DNA from: Pseudidiomarina taiwanensis
Lineage (GTDB): Bacteria > Pseudomonadota > Gammaproteobacteria > Enterobacterales > Alteromonadaceae
NCBI RefSeq assembly: GCF_003987435.1
Contig: NZ_PIQG01000001.1
Location: forward strand, 682,001-746,000
Length of the DNA stretch: 64,000 nt
Reading direction: 5' to 3'
The translations under genes and the position numbers were made by a program. Shown one piece after another: positions 1 through 8,478 of the stretch. The notes below the pieces were generated by a model that saw only the letters and a program-made list of their open reading frames with translations, was not told where the DNA came from and made no database searches. Position 1 is the stretch's first letter, and each line of letters begins with the position of its first letter.

Positions 1-190
1 GTGCGGTCTCTCGCGCACGCTGATATGGACTGTGAATCAGGACATCAAAATGGCTTAGCTCGGTGGCAAGTTGCTCGACTACTTGAGCGATTTCGGTATG
101 ACCAAGTGGGCTCAAACAACGCTCTGCATCATCTTGTCCTAACCGTGCCGGCTGAGCGTCACCATGGCGCATAATGTATAAGCTCAGCAT
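1..190 (-). CDS. sixA: Phosphohistidine phosphatase SixA (C-terminus cut by window edge)
   Basis: The first 63 codons of a minus-strand gene are visible; the rest lies left of position 1. The start ATG (190-188) abuts the rnfH stop (TAA then ATG). The N-terminus has the histidine-phosphatase signature Met-Arg-His-Gly-Asp-Ala at residues 7-12, where His9 would be the phospho-accepting residue, a Pro-Leu-x-x-x-Gly segment, and a Ser-Pro-x-x-Arg-Ala-x-x-Thr block near residues 52-62, all as in E. coli SixA. SixA removes phosphate from phosphohistidine on carriers such as ArcB or NPr. It is probably translated with rnfH and ratA. The family call is strong; the substrate is inferred only from family knowledge. 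Confidence 0.85.
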   Translation of the reverse strand, partial: MLSLYIMRHGDAQPARLGQDDAERCLSPLGHTEIAQVVEQLATELSHFDVLIHSPYQRARETA

Positions 191-544
191 TTAGTCTTCA
201 TCCGCATCAACTTTACTGCGCTTGCGACCGCCGGTAACCGGGTCTGCACGCCCTTCATGTTTCGCCTCTTCAGCGCGTTTGCGCCGCACCGCTTTCGGAT
301 CTGCAATCAAGGGGCGATAGATTTCAATGCGATCACCATCGCGCACGGTTTGCTCAAGTTTGACCGCTTTACTCCAGATCCCCACCTTCTGCTCAGTCAG
401 ATCAATTTCCGGAAAACTGCGGATAATTCCGGATGCATCAATCGCTTCAGCAACTGTCGTGGTGCTTGCTACCCGTAACGGAATAATTTGTTGGCGCTCT
501 GGTGTCGCATAGGCGACTTCAATATGAATCAGTTCCTGACTCAT
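191..544 (-). CDS. rnfH: RnfH/RatB family ubiquitin-like small protein
   Basis: A 117-residue protein of the RnfH (UPF0125) family. It has a beta-grasp-like N-terminal part that begins with an Ile-Glu-Val-Ala-Tyr-Ala motif (residues 7-12) and a conserved Arg-Asp-Gly-Asp-Arg-Ile-Glu-Ile-Tyr-Arg-Pro-Leu segment (68-79), followed by a basic and acidic tail rich in Lys, Arg and Asp. It overlaps the end of ratA by 4 bases (ATGA), the same ratA-rnfH pairing that lies opposite smpB in E. coli. The biochemical role is not settled for the family; it has been discussed as a toxin-antitoxin partner of RatA and as an Rnf-associated protein. No special residue is missing. Confidence 0.88.
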   Translation of the reverse strand: MSQELIHIEVAYATPERQQIIPLRVASTTTVAEAIDASGIIRSFPEIDLTEQKVGIWSKAVKLEQTVRDGDRIEIYRPLIADPKAVRRKRAEEAKHEGRADPVTGGRKRSKVDADED

Positions 545-984
545 CGCGAGCCACTTCCATAGACTTGTTGGGCCCGTTGTACAAAAGCATCAACCATTCG
601 GCTTTGGAGCTCATGGAATACTTTCGCAAAGGCCATGCCGAGCAACCGATTAGAGAACTCAAACTCAAGTTTAAGTACAATCTTACAGGCATCATCGGCA
701 AGCGCATGAAATTCCCAACCGCCCCGCAAATATTCAAACGGGCCATCAACGAGTTCCATGTCAATCGCTACGAATGGGCGCAAAGTATTGCGGGTCGTAA
801 AGGATTTACTGATCCCAGCTTTGGCAATGTCGACTTTGGCGACCACCGCATCAGCATCACGTTCAATCACTGTGGTAGAACGACAACCTGGGACAAATTC
901 TGGGTACGCCTCAACCTGATTCACCAGAGCGTACATTTGCTCACTGCTGTATGGTACTAATGCGCTTCGTTCGATACTCGGCAT
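541..984 (-). CDS. ratA: RatA/COQ10-type START-domain protein
   Basis: A 147-residue single-domain protein of the Coq10/START (polyketide cyclase-like) family. Typical segments are Met-Tyr-Ala-Leu-Val-Asn-Gln-Val-Glu-x-Tyr-Pro-Glu-Phe-Val-Pro-Gly-Cys (residues 17-34) and a C-terminal helix ending Arg-Met-Val-Asp-Ala-Phe-Val-x-Arg-Ala. E. coli RatA was described as a toxin that blocks 70S ribosome assembly, whereas Coq10 homologues bind ubiquinone; the sequence alone cannot decide between these. The start has a GAGGGG ribosome-binding site. The gene is divergent from smpB with 108 bases between the starts and is followed by rnfH with a 4-base overlap. Confidence 0.9.
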   Translation of the reverse strand: MPSIERSALVPYSSEQMYALVNQVEAYPEFVPGCRSTTVIERDADAVVAKVDIAKAGISKSFTTRNTLRPFVAIDMELVDGPFEYLRGGWEFHALADDACKIVLKLEFEFSNRLLGMAFAKVFHELQSRMVDAFVQRAQQVYGSGSR

Positions 985-1056
985 TATCCCCTCGATTCAC
1001 TTCGCTGTTGTTTGCACATTGCAGTTAAATTTGTTCGCATCATACCCCAAAACAGA

Positions 1057-1085
1057 CTGTGAATCATCCGCTCTTTGCGTATAAT
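1057..1085 (+). promoter_or_regulatory. Putative smpB promoter almost abutting the start codon
   Basis: A perfect TATAAT lies at 1080-1085 with a weak -35 (CTGTGA, 1057-1062) 17 bases upstream. The smpB ATG at 1093 begins 7 bases after the -10 box, so transcription from here would start at or next to the A of the ATG and give a leaderless or nearly leaderless mRNA. No Shine-Dalgarno sequence precedes the ATG. Confidence 0.5.
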
Positions 1086-1092
1086 ACGCGCC

Positions 1093-1569
1093 ATGAGCAA
1101 AGCAAAGAAATCAACTAATCCAGGAACTATCGCGCTGAATAAAAAAGCGCGCCACGAATACTTTCTGGAAGACAAATTTGAAGCCGGTATTGAACTACAG
1201 GGCTGGGAAGTGAAAAGCATCCGAGCCGGCAAAATCAATATCTCGGATACCTATGTCATTATCAAAAATGGTGAAGCCTATTTGCTTGGTGCACAAATTC
1301 AGCCGCTCCTCTCCGCTTCCAGTCATGTCGTCTGTGATGCCGAGCGCAGCCGTCGACTCCTGTTGAAGCGGCGCGAGCTAGACAAGCTGATAGGTGCCAG
1401 TGAGCGGGAGGGCTATTCAATTGTCGCTACAGCCATGTACTGGAAGCGCCATTTGGTCAAGCTTGAGATTTACCTCGCCAAAGGGAAAAAATCTCATGAT
1501 AAGCGTGACACCATCAAAGAGCGGGATTGGCAGCGCCAAAAAGAACGAATTTTAAAACATTCCCATTAA
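1093..1569 (+). CDS. smpB: SsrA-binding protein SmpB
   Basis: A 158-residue tmRNA-binding protein needed for trans-translation, which rescues stalled ribosomes. It aligns end to end with E. coli SmpB: Ile-Ala-Leu-Asn-Lys-x-Ala-Arg-His-Glu-Tyr-Phe near residue 13, Gly-Trp-Glu-Val-Lys-Ser near 37, and the Lys-Gly-Lys-Lys-x-His-Asp-Lys-Arg segment near 130 that leads into the C-terminal basic tail. The frame stays open upstream to a TTG at 1075, but the ATG at 1093 gives the family N-terminus. The ssrA gene, often adjacent in other genomes, is not seen in this window. It is divergent from ratA, as in E. coli. Confidence 0.95.
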   Translation: MSKAKKSTNPGTIALNKKARHEYFLEDKFEAGIELQGWEVKSIRAGKINISDTYVIIKNGEAYLLGAQIQPLLSASSHVVCDAERSRRLLLKRRELDKLIGASEREGYSIVATAMYWKRHLVKLEIYLAKGKKSHDKRDTIKERDWQRQKERILKHSH

Positions 1570-1573
1570 GCCG

Positions 1574-1602
1574 TTGACAGCTATTACGCTTGTCATTATG
1601 GT
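1574..1602 (+). promoter_or_regulatory. Putative trp operon promoter
   Basis: TTGACA at 1574-1579 and TATGGT at 1597-1602 with 17-base spacing lie directly after smpB and about 80 bases before the trp leader peptide. No TrpR-type operator (ACTAGT half-sites) was recognised. Confidence 0.6.
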
Positions 1603-1632
1603 ATAGGGAGTTTCCTGAATAAATTTATACAA

Positions 1633-1655
1633 CTTACCTATACAAGCTAGGTAAG
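1633..1655 (+). repeat. Perfect 8-bp inverted repeat in the trp leader
   Basis: CTTACCTA (1633-1640), seven bases, then TAGGTAAG (1648-1655) form a perfect inverted repeat between the putative promoter and trpL. No T-run follows, so it does not look like a terminator of smpB. It could be an operator or an RNA hairpin near the 5' end of the trp transcript. Confidence 0.7.
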
Positions 1656-1681
1656 ACCGAATTAAAACGGATTATTTTAGT

Positions 1682-1768
1682 ATGCAAATTTTCGCGCAAC
1701 AGACCCAACAAACCAGCGTTTTAGCAACTGCTTGGTGGTGGCATTTCCCGACTCCGCGGGCGATGTAA
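1682..1768 (+). CDS. trpL: trp operon leader peptide
   Basis: A 28-codon open frame (ATG to TAA) with three consecutive Trp codons (TGG TGG TGG) at codons 18-20, followed by His-Phe-Pro. Its position between the trp promoter and a terminator hairpin is that of TrpL. When charged tRNA-Trp is scarce, the ribosome should stall at these codons and let the downstream antiterminator form. The stop codon falls just after the antiterminator segment GCGGGC (1756-1761). It is too short for routine gene calling but is clear by eye. Confidence 0.9.
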   Translation: MQIFAQQTQQTSVLATAWWWHFPTPRAM

Positions 1769-1800
1769 CTGTGCGTATCTAATTGCATGCAAGTTTCTCG

Positions 1801-1827
1801 AAGCCCGCTCCCGTAGCGGGCTTTTTT
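1801..1827 (+). terminator. trp attenuator
   Basis: AAGCCCGCT (1801-1809) and AGCGGGCTT (1815-1823) form a GC-rich hairpin with a short loop and a run of six Ts, an intrinsic terminator ahead of trpE. The competing antiterminator can pair GCGGGC (1756-1761, inside trpL) with GCCCGC (1803-1808), which is the classical 2:3 versus 3:4 arrangement. Confidence 0.9.
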
Positions 1828-1846
1828 GTGGCTCCGATTCATAACA

Positions 1847-1883
1847 GTGAAACAAGAAGTGAAACCAAGAAGTGAAACAAGAA
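1847..1883 (+). repeat. Three tandem 12-13 base repeats at the trpE start
   Basis: GTGAAACAAGAA (1847-1858), GTGAAACCAAGAA (1859-1871) and GTGAAACAAGAA (1872-1883) follow head to tail. The third copy begins with an in-frame GTG that could be an alternative trpE start, 18 bases before the ATG. Confidence 0.85.
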
Positions 1884-1889
1884 TTAACG

Positions 1890-3461
1890 ATGGAAAACTT
1901 CACCACCCCTGGCGCGATACAAAGCCTAACTTTGTCACTCCCATACAGCAGTGACACCTTAGCCCTGTATCAACGTTTAGAAAAGACGACGGATACCTTG
2001 TTGCTCGACTCAGCAGAAATTGACTCGCGCGCAAATTTGAAAAGTATCTTATTAATCCAAGCCGCACTGTCCCTCACCTGCAACGGACAAACTGTCACCA
2101 TTACAGCACTGACCTCAAATGGTCAGCAATTACTGCCTTGGTTAATTGAACAATTAGAAGGTTGTGCACAGCTCGAACAAACCGATGAGCACACCTTGCA
2201 AGCGCAGTTTAGTCAGCCCGATGCGAGCCTCGATGAGGATAGTCGCTTACGTCAAGCCAGCAATATTGAGCCGTTGCGTATTCTTCAGCATGCACTGAAG
2301 CGCCAGCATCAGCATCCTCTTGAAGTGTTTTTGGGCGGGATCTTTGCCTACGACTATGTTGCTAGTTTTGAGCAACTCCCTCATGTTGAACTTGGCGAAA
2401 ACAGTTGCCCCGATTACCAGTTTTATCTCGCCGAAAGCTTGCTCATCGTCGACCATCAACAACAGCAAAGCGAACTTATTGGTAGTCTTTTTAGTGGTCC
2501 TGACAGTGCAGCCATATATCCACAGTTAGTGAGTCAACTCGCGGCCACCGCAGCGCGGCTCCAATTACCTACCGCGCCAGCTCCGCAGCATACTCAAGCA
2601 GCAGCGACTGAAGTTGAGGTGCAGCCAAGTGCTGCCGAATTTGCTCGGCACATCCAGAGCCTGCAAGAACATATTCTCGCCGGTGATATCTTCCAAGTGG
2701 TGCCGTCGCGACGCTTTCGGTTGCCCTGCTCAGATACCATTGCAGCCTATCGACGCCTGAAGCAGACCAATCCATCACCCTATATGTTTTTGCTCCGCAC
2801 GGCTGATTTTGACTGCTTTGGCGCCTCACCCGAGTCCGCTTTAAAGTACACCGCAAGCTCTAATCAGGTTGAGCTGTACCCGATTGCCGGAACTCGCCCG
2901 CGCGGTAAAGATAACGAAGGTGCCATTCACCCCGACTTAGATAGTCGGTTAGAGCTTGAACTCCGACTTGACCAAAAAGAGTTGGCTGAACATATGATGT
3001 TAGTAGACCTTGCGCGCAATGACCTCGCTCGCGTAGCTATACCCGGAACACGTTATGTTGCGGACTTACTTAAGGTCGACCGCTACTCCCATGTGATGCA
3101 TCTTGTCTCGCGCGTGGTTGCTCAGTTGCAACCAGAATTAGACGCACTGCATGCCTATCGCGCCTGTATGAATATGGGAACCTTGGTCGGTGCGCCAAAA
3201 ATTAGCGCAGCAACACTTATTCGTGAAGTTGAACACGTTCGTCGCGGCAGCTACGGCGGCGCCATCGGCTATCTCTCCGGTAACGGTGATATGGATACCT
3301 GTATCGTGATTCGCTCAGCATTTGTCCAAAATGGCATGGCAACCATACAGGCGGGCGCCGGGGTGGTCTACGACTCGGTCATCGAGGCTGAAGTCAAAGA
3401 AACTGAAAATAAAGCACATGCGGTCATCGAGGCCGTGCGCTGGGCGGAGACGAACACATGA
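1890..3461 (+). CDS. trpE: Anthranilate synthase component I
   Basis: TrpE (523 residues from the ATG) converts chorismate to anthranilate with ammonia supplied by TrpG, the first committed step of tryptophan synthesis. The N-terminal feedback region has a Leu-Leu-Leu-Asp-Ser motif (37-41) that matches the E. coli LLES tryptophan-binding segment. The C-terminal chorismate-binding domain contains Ile-Ala-Gly-Thr-Arg-Pro-Arg-Gly and Gly-Thr-Leu-Val-Gly-Ala-Pro-Lys. The start is uncertain: an in-frame GTG at 1872 gives 529 residues and neither start has a strong ribosome-binding site. The gene overlaps trpG by 4 bases and is controlled by the upstream attenuator. Confidence 0.96.
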   Translation: MENFTTPGAIQSLTLSLPYSSDTLALYQRLEKTTDTLLLDSAEIDSRANLKSILLIQAALSLTCNGQTVTITALTSNGQQLLPWLIEQLEGCAQLEQTDEHTLQAQFSQPDASLDEDSRLRQASNIEPLRILQHALKRQHQHPLEVFLGGIFAYDYVASFEQLPHVELGENSCPDYQFYLAESLLIVDHQQQQSELIGSLFSGPDSAAIYPQLVSQLAATAARLQLPTAPAPQHTQAAATEVEVQPSAAEFARHIQSLQEHILAGDIFQVVPSRRFRLPCSDTIAAYRRLKQTNPSPYMFLLRTADFDCFGASPESALKYTASSNQVELYPIAGTRPRGKDNEGAIHPDLDSRLELELRLDQKELAEHMMLVDLARNDLARVAIPGTRYVADLLKVDRYSHVMHLVSRVVAQLQPELDALHAYRACMNMGTLVGAPKISAATLIREVEHVRRGSYGGAIGYLSGNGDMDTCIVIRSAFVQNGMATIQAGAGVVYDSVIEAEVKETENKAHAVIEAVRWAETNT

Positions 3462-4066
3462 ATCAACAAGCTGCACGAATTATTCTGATCGATAATTACG
3501 ATTCATTTGCCTATAACTTAGTCGATGAACTTCGGCAATTAGGCTATCCGTTGACTATTTTTCGAAATCAGGTTGCCGTTGAGCACATCATCGCGGCGCT
3601 AGAATCCTATCAGGGACCACAATTACTCTGTATATCGCCAGGCCCTGGCCATCCGCAAGAGGCAGGTAACCTGCTGCAATTAATTGCTAAGAGCAAAGGG
3701 AGATGGCCAATACTTGGCATCTGTTTGGGTTTTCAAGCGCTTGTTCATGCCGCCGGTGGCGTCATTGATCGCTGCGCAGAGGTCCGTCATGGCAAAAAAG
3801 ATCTGGCTGAAACCACGTCTGAACACCCTATTTTTAATGGGCTGAGCAAACCATTAACGATTGCCCGTTATCATTCACTCAGTGCCTACCAACTGCCCGC
3901 TTCGGTCAAAGTATTGGCGCGCACTGGGCAAGTCCCTATGGCTGCCTACTTCGAGGAGTATCATGCGCTTGGTTTGCAGTTTCATCCCGAATCCATTTTA
4001 ACGACTGAAGGAAGCCAGTTACTCCGTCAGTGTGTCGAATTTTTGCTCCCCGTAGCATCAACATAA
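3458..4066 (+). CDS. trpG: Anthranilate synthase component II (glutamine amidotransferase)
   Basis: A 202-residue class I glutamine amidotransferase that supplies ammonia to TrpE. The opening Ile-Asp-Asn-Tyr-Asp-Ser-Phe is typical of TrpG/PabA. The nucleophile is Cys89 in Gly-Ile-Cys-Leu-Gly-Phe, with the His-Glu pair in Phe-His-Pro-Glu-Ser near the C-terminus. It is a stand-alone TrpG, not fused to TrpD as in E. coli. The start overlaps trpE by 4 bases (translational coupling), and trpD follows after 18 bases. PabA use in folate synthesis is possible by family, but the operon position argues for Trp. Confidence 0.95.
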   Translation: MNQQAARIILIDNYDSFAYNLVDELRQLGYPLTIFRNQVAVEHIIAALESYQGPQLLCISPGPGHPQEAGNLLQLIAKSKGRWPILGICLGFQALVHAAGGVIDRCAEVRHGKKDLAETTSEHPIFNGLSKPLTIARYHSLSAYQLPASVKVLARTGQVPMAAYFEEYHALGLQFHPESILTTEGSQLLRQCVEFLLPVAST

Positions 4067-4084
4067 ACGAGCTGTAATAGAACT

Positions 4085-5089
4085 ATGGAAACCATTAAAC
4101 AACTCATCGCTGGTCAAGCCCTTTCAACTGCGCAAAGTGAGAAGCTATTTCAACACTTAGTCAAAGGCGAGTTGACCGAAATTCAGATTACTGCCGCCTT
4201 GGTAGCGATGCACATGCGCGGAGAACAACCCGAGGAAATGGCCGGTGCTGCACAAGCGCTGCGACGAGCAGCGAAAACCTTTCAACGTCCGAACCGGCTA
4301 CTGGTGGATAGCTGCGGTACGGGCGGCGATGGCAGTCATACCATTAACATTTCAACCACGACCGCGTTAGTGGCGGCCAGTATGGGGTTAACCTTAGCCA
4401 AGCATGGCAACCGCAGTGTAACTTCGCGTTCAGGTTCAGCTGATGTGCTTGAGAGCTTAGGCCTGTCGGTTACACAAGACCCTGCGATTGCTGCGCAGCA
4501 GCTCGCCCAGTTTAATTTCTGCTTCTTGTTTGCGCCCCACTATCATCCGGGGATTCGCTACGCTCAACCCGTTCGGCAAACCTTAAAAACACGCACTCTA
4601 TTTAATTTACTCGGACCGCTGGTCAATCCAGCGCGTCCCGACGTACAACTGTTAGGTGTGTATGACCCTGATTGGTGTTATCCGATGGCTTCCACACTGT
4701 CTTTGCTGGGGTGTCAGCGAGCAATGGTTGTGCACGGCTCAGGACTCGATGAAATAGCGCTGCATGGCAGCACTAAAGTGGTGGAACTGCGCGACCAAGA
4801 GTTACATGAATATGAGCTGACGCCAGCCGATTTTGGTGTGCCCCAAGCTGATGTCAGCGCCTTGCGCGGAGGTGATGCCGACTATAATGCCCAAGTTTTA
4901 ATGCGTATCCTTGGCGGTAACGGTGATCCAGCGCACAATCATGCCGTAGCGGTTAATGTGGCAGCACTCCTTTATTTGGCAGGTGAACAGAGTGATCTGC
5001 GCACTGCCACAGCGGCTACCCTGGCGCATCTTGAGAGCGGTCAGGCACTCGCGCATTTACAACAGTTACAGGAGTTCAATCGTGGCTGA
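4085..5089 (+). CDS. trpD: Anthranilate phosphoribosyltransferase
   Basis: A 334-residue TrpD that transfers phosphoribose from PRPP to anthranilate. The PRPP-binding loop Cys-Gly-Thr-Gly-Gly-Asp-Gly is at residues 77-83, followed by Asn-Ile-Ser-Thr and Lys-His-Gly-Asn-Arg-Ser near 109. Length is normal for the family. The gene is separate from trpG and ends 8 bases into the GTG-started trpCF reading frame, so the two are probably translationally coupled. Confidence 0.96.
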   Translation: METIKQLIAGQALSTAQSEKLFQHLVKGELTEIQITAALVAMHMRGEQPEEMAGAAQALRRAAKTFQRPNRLLVDSCGTGGDGSHTINISTTTALVAASMGLTLAKHGNRSVTSRSGSADVLESLGLSVTQDPAIAAQQLAQFNFCFLFAPHYHPGIRYAQPVRQTLKTRTLFNLLGPLVNPARPDVQLLGVYDPDWCYPMASTLSLLGCQRAMVVHGSGLDEIALHGSTKVVELRDQELHEYELTPADFGVPQADVSALRGGDADYNAQVLMRILGGNGDPAHNHAVAVNVAALLYLAGEQSDLRTATAATLAHLESGQALAHLQQLQEFNRG

Positions 5090-6470
5090 AACGATTCTCA
5101 ACGAAATTGTCGCCAAGCGTCGACATAGTATCGAGCGACTTGCGGAGAATTTTGACCTCAGCGATCTAGAACGGCAGCTCGAGCCGTCACAGCGCAGCCT
5201 TGCAGCCGCGTTATCAACTCCGCAAGCCGGCTTTATTCTTGAGTGTAAAAAAGCCTCTCCATCAAAAGGCTTAATTCGCGCCAACTATAATGCCGCCCAG
5301 ATTGCCCAGGCCTACCGCCCATATGCAGCGGCCATTTCAGTGTTGACTGAACCTGATTACTTTCAAGGTGATTTCGCTGATTTAGCCGCAGTCAGTGCGA
5401 CCGTCGATATTCCAGTCCTGTGCAAAGACTTTATTGTCACTGAACTGCAAGTTTTACTGGCTCGCTACTATGGTGCCGACGCAGTTCTGCTGATGTTATC
5501 GGTGCTTACTGACGATGAGTATCGAGCGCTTGCTCGCCTTGCTGCCGATTATCAACTCGATGTCCTCACTGAAGTCAGTACCGCCCAAGAAATGCAGCGC
5601 GCGAAGCTACTTAATGCCAAGATTATCGGCATCAATAACCGCAATCTCCATGATCTAAGTATCGACCCACAACGCAGTATTGAACTCAGTCAGCTGGCCC
5701 CACCAGAGGCGCTTTTAGTCGCTGAATCTGGATTTTCGAGCCAGCAAGCCGTGCGAACGACAGCGCCCTATGTTAATGGCTTTTTAGTCGGCAGTGCGCT
5801 GACGGCCCAAGCGGATATCGATCGGGCCTGTCGCCAGCTTATTTTCGGCGAGCATAAGGTCTGCGGTTTAACCAAGCCTGTTGATGCCCAGCTGGTGCGC
5901 GCCTGTGGCGGCTATTATGGTGGGCTTATCTTTGTGCCAAGCTCTCCACGGGCAGTAACACTTGCTCAGGCGCAAGAAATTTGTGCCGCTGAAGCGGGCC
6001 TTGATTATGTTGCCGTGGTGCAAAATATGGCGCTCACGGAGCTTCTCGAACTGGCACGCCAAGTGCCTATTGCAGCGATTCAGTTACATGGTGAAGAAAG
6101 CCTGGCTTATGTCACCGAATTGCGCGCTAGCTTGCCAGATTCAGTCGCCATCTGGCGCGCTGTTGCAGTTACAGAGCCCCTATCCGAGCTATCAAATAGT
6201 GCAATCTCACGCTACGTCTTAGACAATCAGCACGGTGGCAGTGGCATGCCCTTCAACTGGGATTATCTTAACCCACTCACGGCAAGCCAACGTCAACACG
6301 CTTTGTTAGCCGGAGGCATCGGGCCAGAACTGATGAGCAAAGCCCTTGAAATGGGTTTTAGTGGGCTTGACATGAATTCAAAACTCGAACGTATACGGGG
6401 GCAAAAGGACCCTGTAGTCATCGCAAAAGCATTTAAACTCATCCGCAACTACGGACGACTTTCATCATGA
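5082..6470 (+). CDS. trpCF: Bifunctional indole-3-glycerol phosphate synthase / phosphoribosylanthranilate isomerase
   Basis: A fused TrpC-TrpF enzyme (462 residues) catalysing two successive steps from phosphoribosylanthranilate to indole-3-glycerol phosphate. The N-terminal IGPS barrel (about 1-255) shows [10 protein letters not shown] (54-63) and Leu-Cys-Lys-Asp-Phe; the C-terminal PRAI barrel starts at Lys-Val-Cys-Gly-Leu-Thr. The frame is open further upstream, but the GTG at 5082, preceded by CAGGAG, gives the conserved N-terminus and the usual small overlap with trpD. The fusion is the common gammaproteobacterial form. It overlaps trpB by 4 bases. Confidence 0.95.
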   Translation: MAETILNEIVAKRRHSIERLAENFDLSDLERQLEPSQRSLAAALSTPQAGFILECKKASPSKGLIRANYNAAQIAQAYRPYAAAISVLTEPDYFQGDFADLAAVSATVDIPVLCKDFIVTELQVLLARYYGADAVLLMLSVLTDDEYRALARLAADYQLDVLTEVSTAQEMQRAKLLNAKIIGINNRNLHDLSIDPQRSIELSQLAPPEALLVAESGFSSQQAVRTTAPYVNGFLVGSALTAQADIDRACRQLIFGEHKVCGLTKPVDAQLVRACGGYYGGLIFVPSSPRAVTLAQAQEICAAEAGLDYVAVVQNMALTELLELARQVPIAAIQLHGEESLAYVTELRASLPDSVAIWRAVAVTEPLSELSNSAISRYVLDNQHGGSGMPFNWDYLNPLTASQRQHALLAGGIGPELMSKALEMGFSGLDMNSKLERIRGQKDPVVIAKAFKLIRNYGRLSS

Positions 6471-7672
6471 ATCAAACTGAAAAACTCTCTCCTTATTTTG
6501 GCGATTTTGGCGGTCAATTTGTGCCAGAAATTTTGTTACCGGCACTCGACCAGCTGGAACAGGCCTTTATCGATGCGCAAGCCGATCCAAGCTTCCAAGC
6601 TGAATTCAGTGATCTGCTGAAAAATTATCTCGGTCGCCCAACGCCACTGAGCCTGTGCCGTAATCTGCCATTGCAGAGCCCAAATGGCACCAAGATCTAC
6701 CTCAAACGAGAAGATCTGCTCCACGGTGGCGCGCACAAAACCAATCAAGTTCTAGGCCAAGCACTGCTCGCGAAACGAATGGGCAAACAGCGCATTATTG
6801 CCGAAACCGGAGCAGGTCAACACGGCACCGCAACTGCCCTTGCCTGTGCTCTGCTGGGGCTGGACTGCACCATTTATATGGGTGCAAAAGATGTCGAGCG
6901 GCAGCAGCCCAACGTGTTTCGAATGGAGTTAATGGGCGCGAAGGTGGTCGCAGTTGACACCGGCTCAGGTACCCTTAAAGACGCAGTAAATGAAGCCATG
7001 CGCGATTGGACCGCCAGCTATAAAGATACCCATTATCTGCTTGGCACGGCTGCGGGCCCGCACCCCTTCCCAACCATAGTACGCGAATTTCACCGTATGA
7101 TTGGCGCTGAGGCCAAGGCGCAAATTATTGAGCAAGCCGGGCGCTTACCTGATGAGGTGATTGCATGTGTGGGGGGTGGCTCGAATGCGATTGGCATGTT
7201 CGCCGAATTTATTGATGAGGCTGATGTTGCTTTGGTTGGCGTGGAACCCGCTGGTAAAGGTGTTAAAACCGCTCATCACGGTGCCACGCTAGCGGCAGGC
7301 AAGCCGGGCATTTTGCACGGCTGTAAAAGTTACCTGATGCAAACCGATGAAGGCCAAATCGAAGAGAGTTATTCGATTTCCGCCGGACTCGATTATCCGG
7401 GGGTTGGCCCACAACATGCGCACTTACTCAGTATCGGTCGCGCCCGTTATGAATCAGTCGACGATGAAGAAGCGCTGGCGGCATTCCAAATCCTCGCTGA
7501 GCACGAAGGTATTATTCCGGCACTAGAGTCTGCCCATGCGCTTGCTTACGCATTGCGCCGTGCAGCTGAACCCGATGCTCCAGAAATATTATTACTCAAC
7601 CTATCCGGTCGCGGTGATAAGGATATTGATCATGTCCGCCGTGTCCTCGCTGCCCGCGGAGGTGATGCATGA
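6467..7672 (+). CDS. trpB: Tryptophan synthase beta chain
   Basis: A 401-residue PLP enzyme that condenses indole with serine to give tryptophan. Lys91 in His-Gly-Gly-Ala-His-Lys-Thr-Asn is the PLP Schiff-base lysine; Glu-Thr-Gly-Ala-Gly-Gln-His-Gly and Gly-Gly-Gly-Ser-Asn-Ala-Ile-Gly (phosphate cradle) are present. It starts inside the end of trpCF (ATGA overlap), and its own last codons overlap trpA in the same way, favouring equal production of the alpha and beta subunits. Confidence 0.97.
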   Translation: MNQTEKLSPYFGDFGGQFVPEILLPALDQLEQAFIDAQADPSFQAEFSDLLKNYLGRPTPLSLCRNLPLQSPNGTKIYLKREDLLHGGAHKTNQVLGQALLAKRMGKQRIIAETGAGQHGTATALACALLGLDCTIYMGAKDVERQQPNVFRMELMGAKVVAVDTGSGTLKDAVNEAMRDWTASYKDTHYLLGTAAGPHPFPTIVREFHRMIGAEAKAQIIEQAGRLPDEVIACVGGGSNAIGMFAEFIDEADVALVGVEPAGKGVKTAHHGATLAAGKPGILHGCKSYLMQTDEGQIEESYSISAGLDYPGVGPQHAHLLSIGRARYESVDDEEALAAFQILAEHEGIIPALESAHALAYALRRAAEPDAPEILLLNLSGRGDKDIDHVRRVLAARGGDA

Positions 7673-8478
7673 GCCGTTATGCTGACATGTTTGCGCGCTT
7701 GCAAGCCCGCAACGAAGGGGCTTTTGTACCCTTCGTAACGCTCGGTGATCCAAACCCTGAACTCAGTCTGGAGATTGTTCGCTGTCTGGTGGCAGCCGGT
7801 GCCGATGCACTCGAGCTAGGTCTGCCCTTTTCTGACCCGGTAGCCGATGGACCAACGATTCAACGCGCCAATATTCGTGCCTTAGCCAGTGGCACTAAAC
7901 GCCAGCACTGTTTCGAGATTATCCGCCAAATCCGCGCCGAGTATCCGGACTTACCAATTGGTTTGTTGGTTTATGCCAACTTGGTCGCAAGTCACCCACT
8001 GCACGAATTTTATCAACAGTGCGCTGATGCTGGGGTTGACTCCGTGTTAGTCGCAGACGTTCCTGCGCGCGAGGGTAAAGCCTTCAGTGAGGCGGCAAAA
8101 GCAGCCGGAATTGCACCCATTTATATCGCCCCACCGGACGCCTCAGCAGAGCGGCTGGCAACGATTGCGGCCGCCAGTGAGGGCTATGTCTACTTGCTCA
8201 GCCGCGCCGGCGTTACTGGGGCTGAAACGCAAATGCAAACCCCAACCCATGAAACCATTGAGCAATTGAAAGCCTATGATAGCGCACCACCGTTATTAGG
8301 TTTCGGCATTGCCCAGCCGGAGCATGTACACGCCGCACTGAGCGCAGGCGCTGCGGGTGCGATAAGTGGTTCAGCGGTGGTTCAACGGATCGAGCAATAT
8401 CAACATGAACCAGAGCGTTTACTGACTGAACTCAGCACCTTTGTTAAGTCGATGAAGGCGGCAACAAGCAATCTTTAA
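7669..8478 (+). CDS. trpA: Tryptophan synthase alpha chain
   Basis: A 269-residue TIM-barrel subunit that cleaves indole-3-glycerol phosphate to indole and glyceraldehyde 3-phosphate, passing indole to TrpB. The catalytic Glu and Asp sit in Glu-Leu-Gly-Leu-Pro-Phe-Ser-Asp-Pro-x-Ala-Asp-Gly-Pro (about residues 49-62). It is the last gene of the trp operon. Its 3' end overlaps the convergent YfcH-type gene by 35 bases, leaving no room for a terminator between them. Confidence 0.97.
   Translation: MSRYADMFARLQARNEGAFVPFVTLGDPNPELSLEIVRCLVAAGADALELGLPFSDPVADGPTIQRANIRALASGTKRQHCFEIIRQIRAEYPDLPIGLLVYANLVASHPLHEFYQQCADAGVDSVLVADVPAREGKAFSEAAKAAGIAPIYIAPPDASAERLATIAAASEGYVYLLSRAGVTGAETQMQTPTHETIEQLKAYDSAPPLLGFGIAQPEHVHAALSAGAAGAISGSAVVQRIEQYQHEPERLLTELSTFVKSMKAATSNL

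Noticed and set aside
502-960. Plus-strand 152-residue open frame
   Set aside because: It is antisense to ratA, which has clear family motifs; this frame has none.
1570-1680. tmRNA gene ssrA next to smpB
   Set aside because: No tRNA-like ends or tag-encoding frame are visible; the region holds the trp promoter and leader instead.
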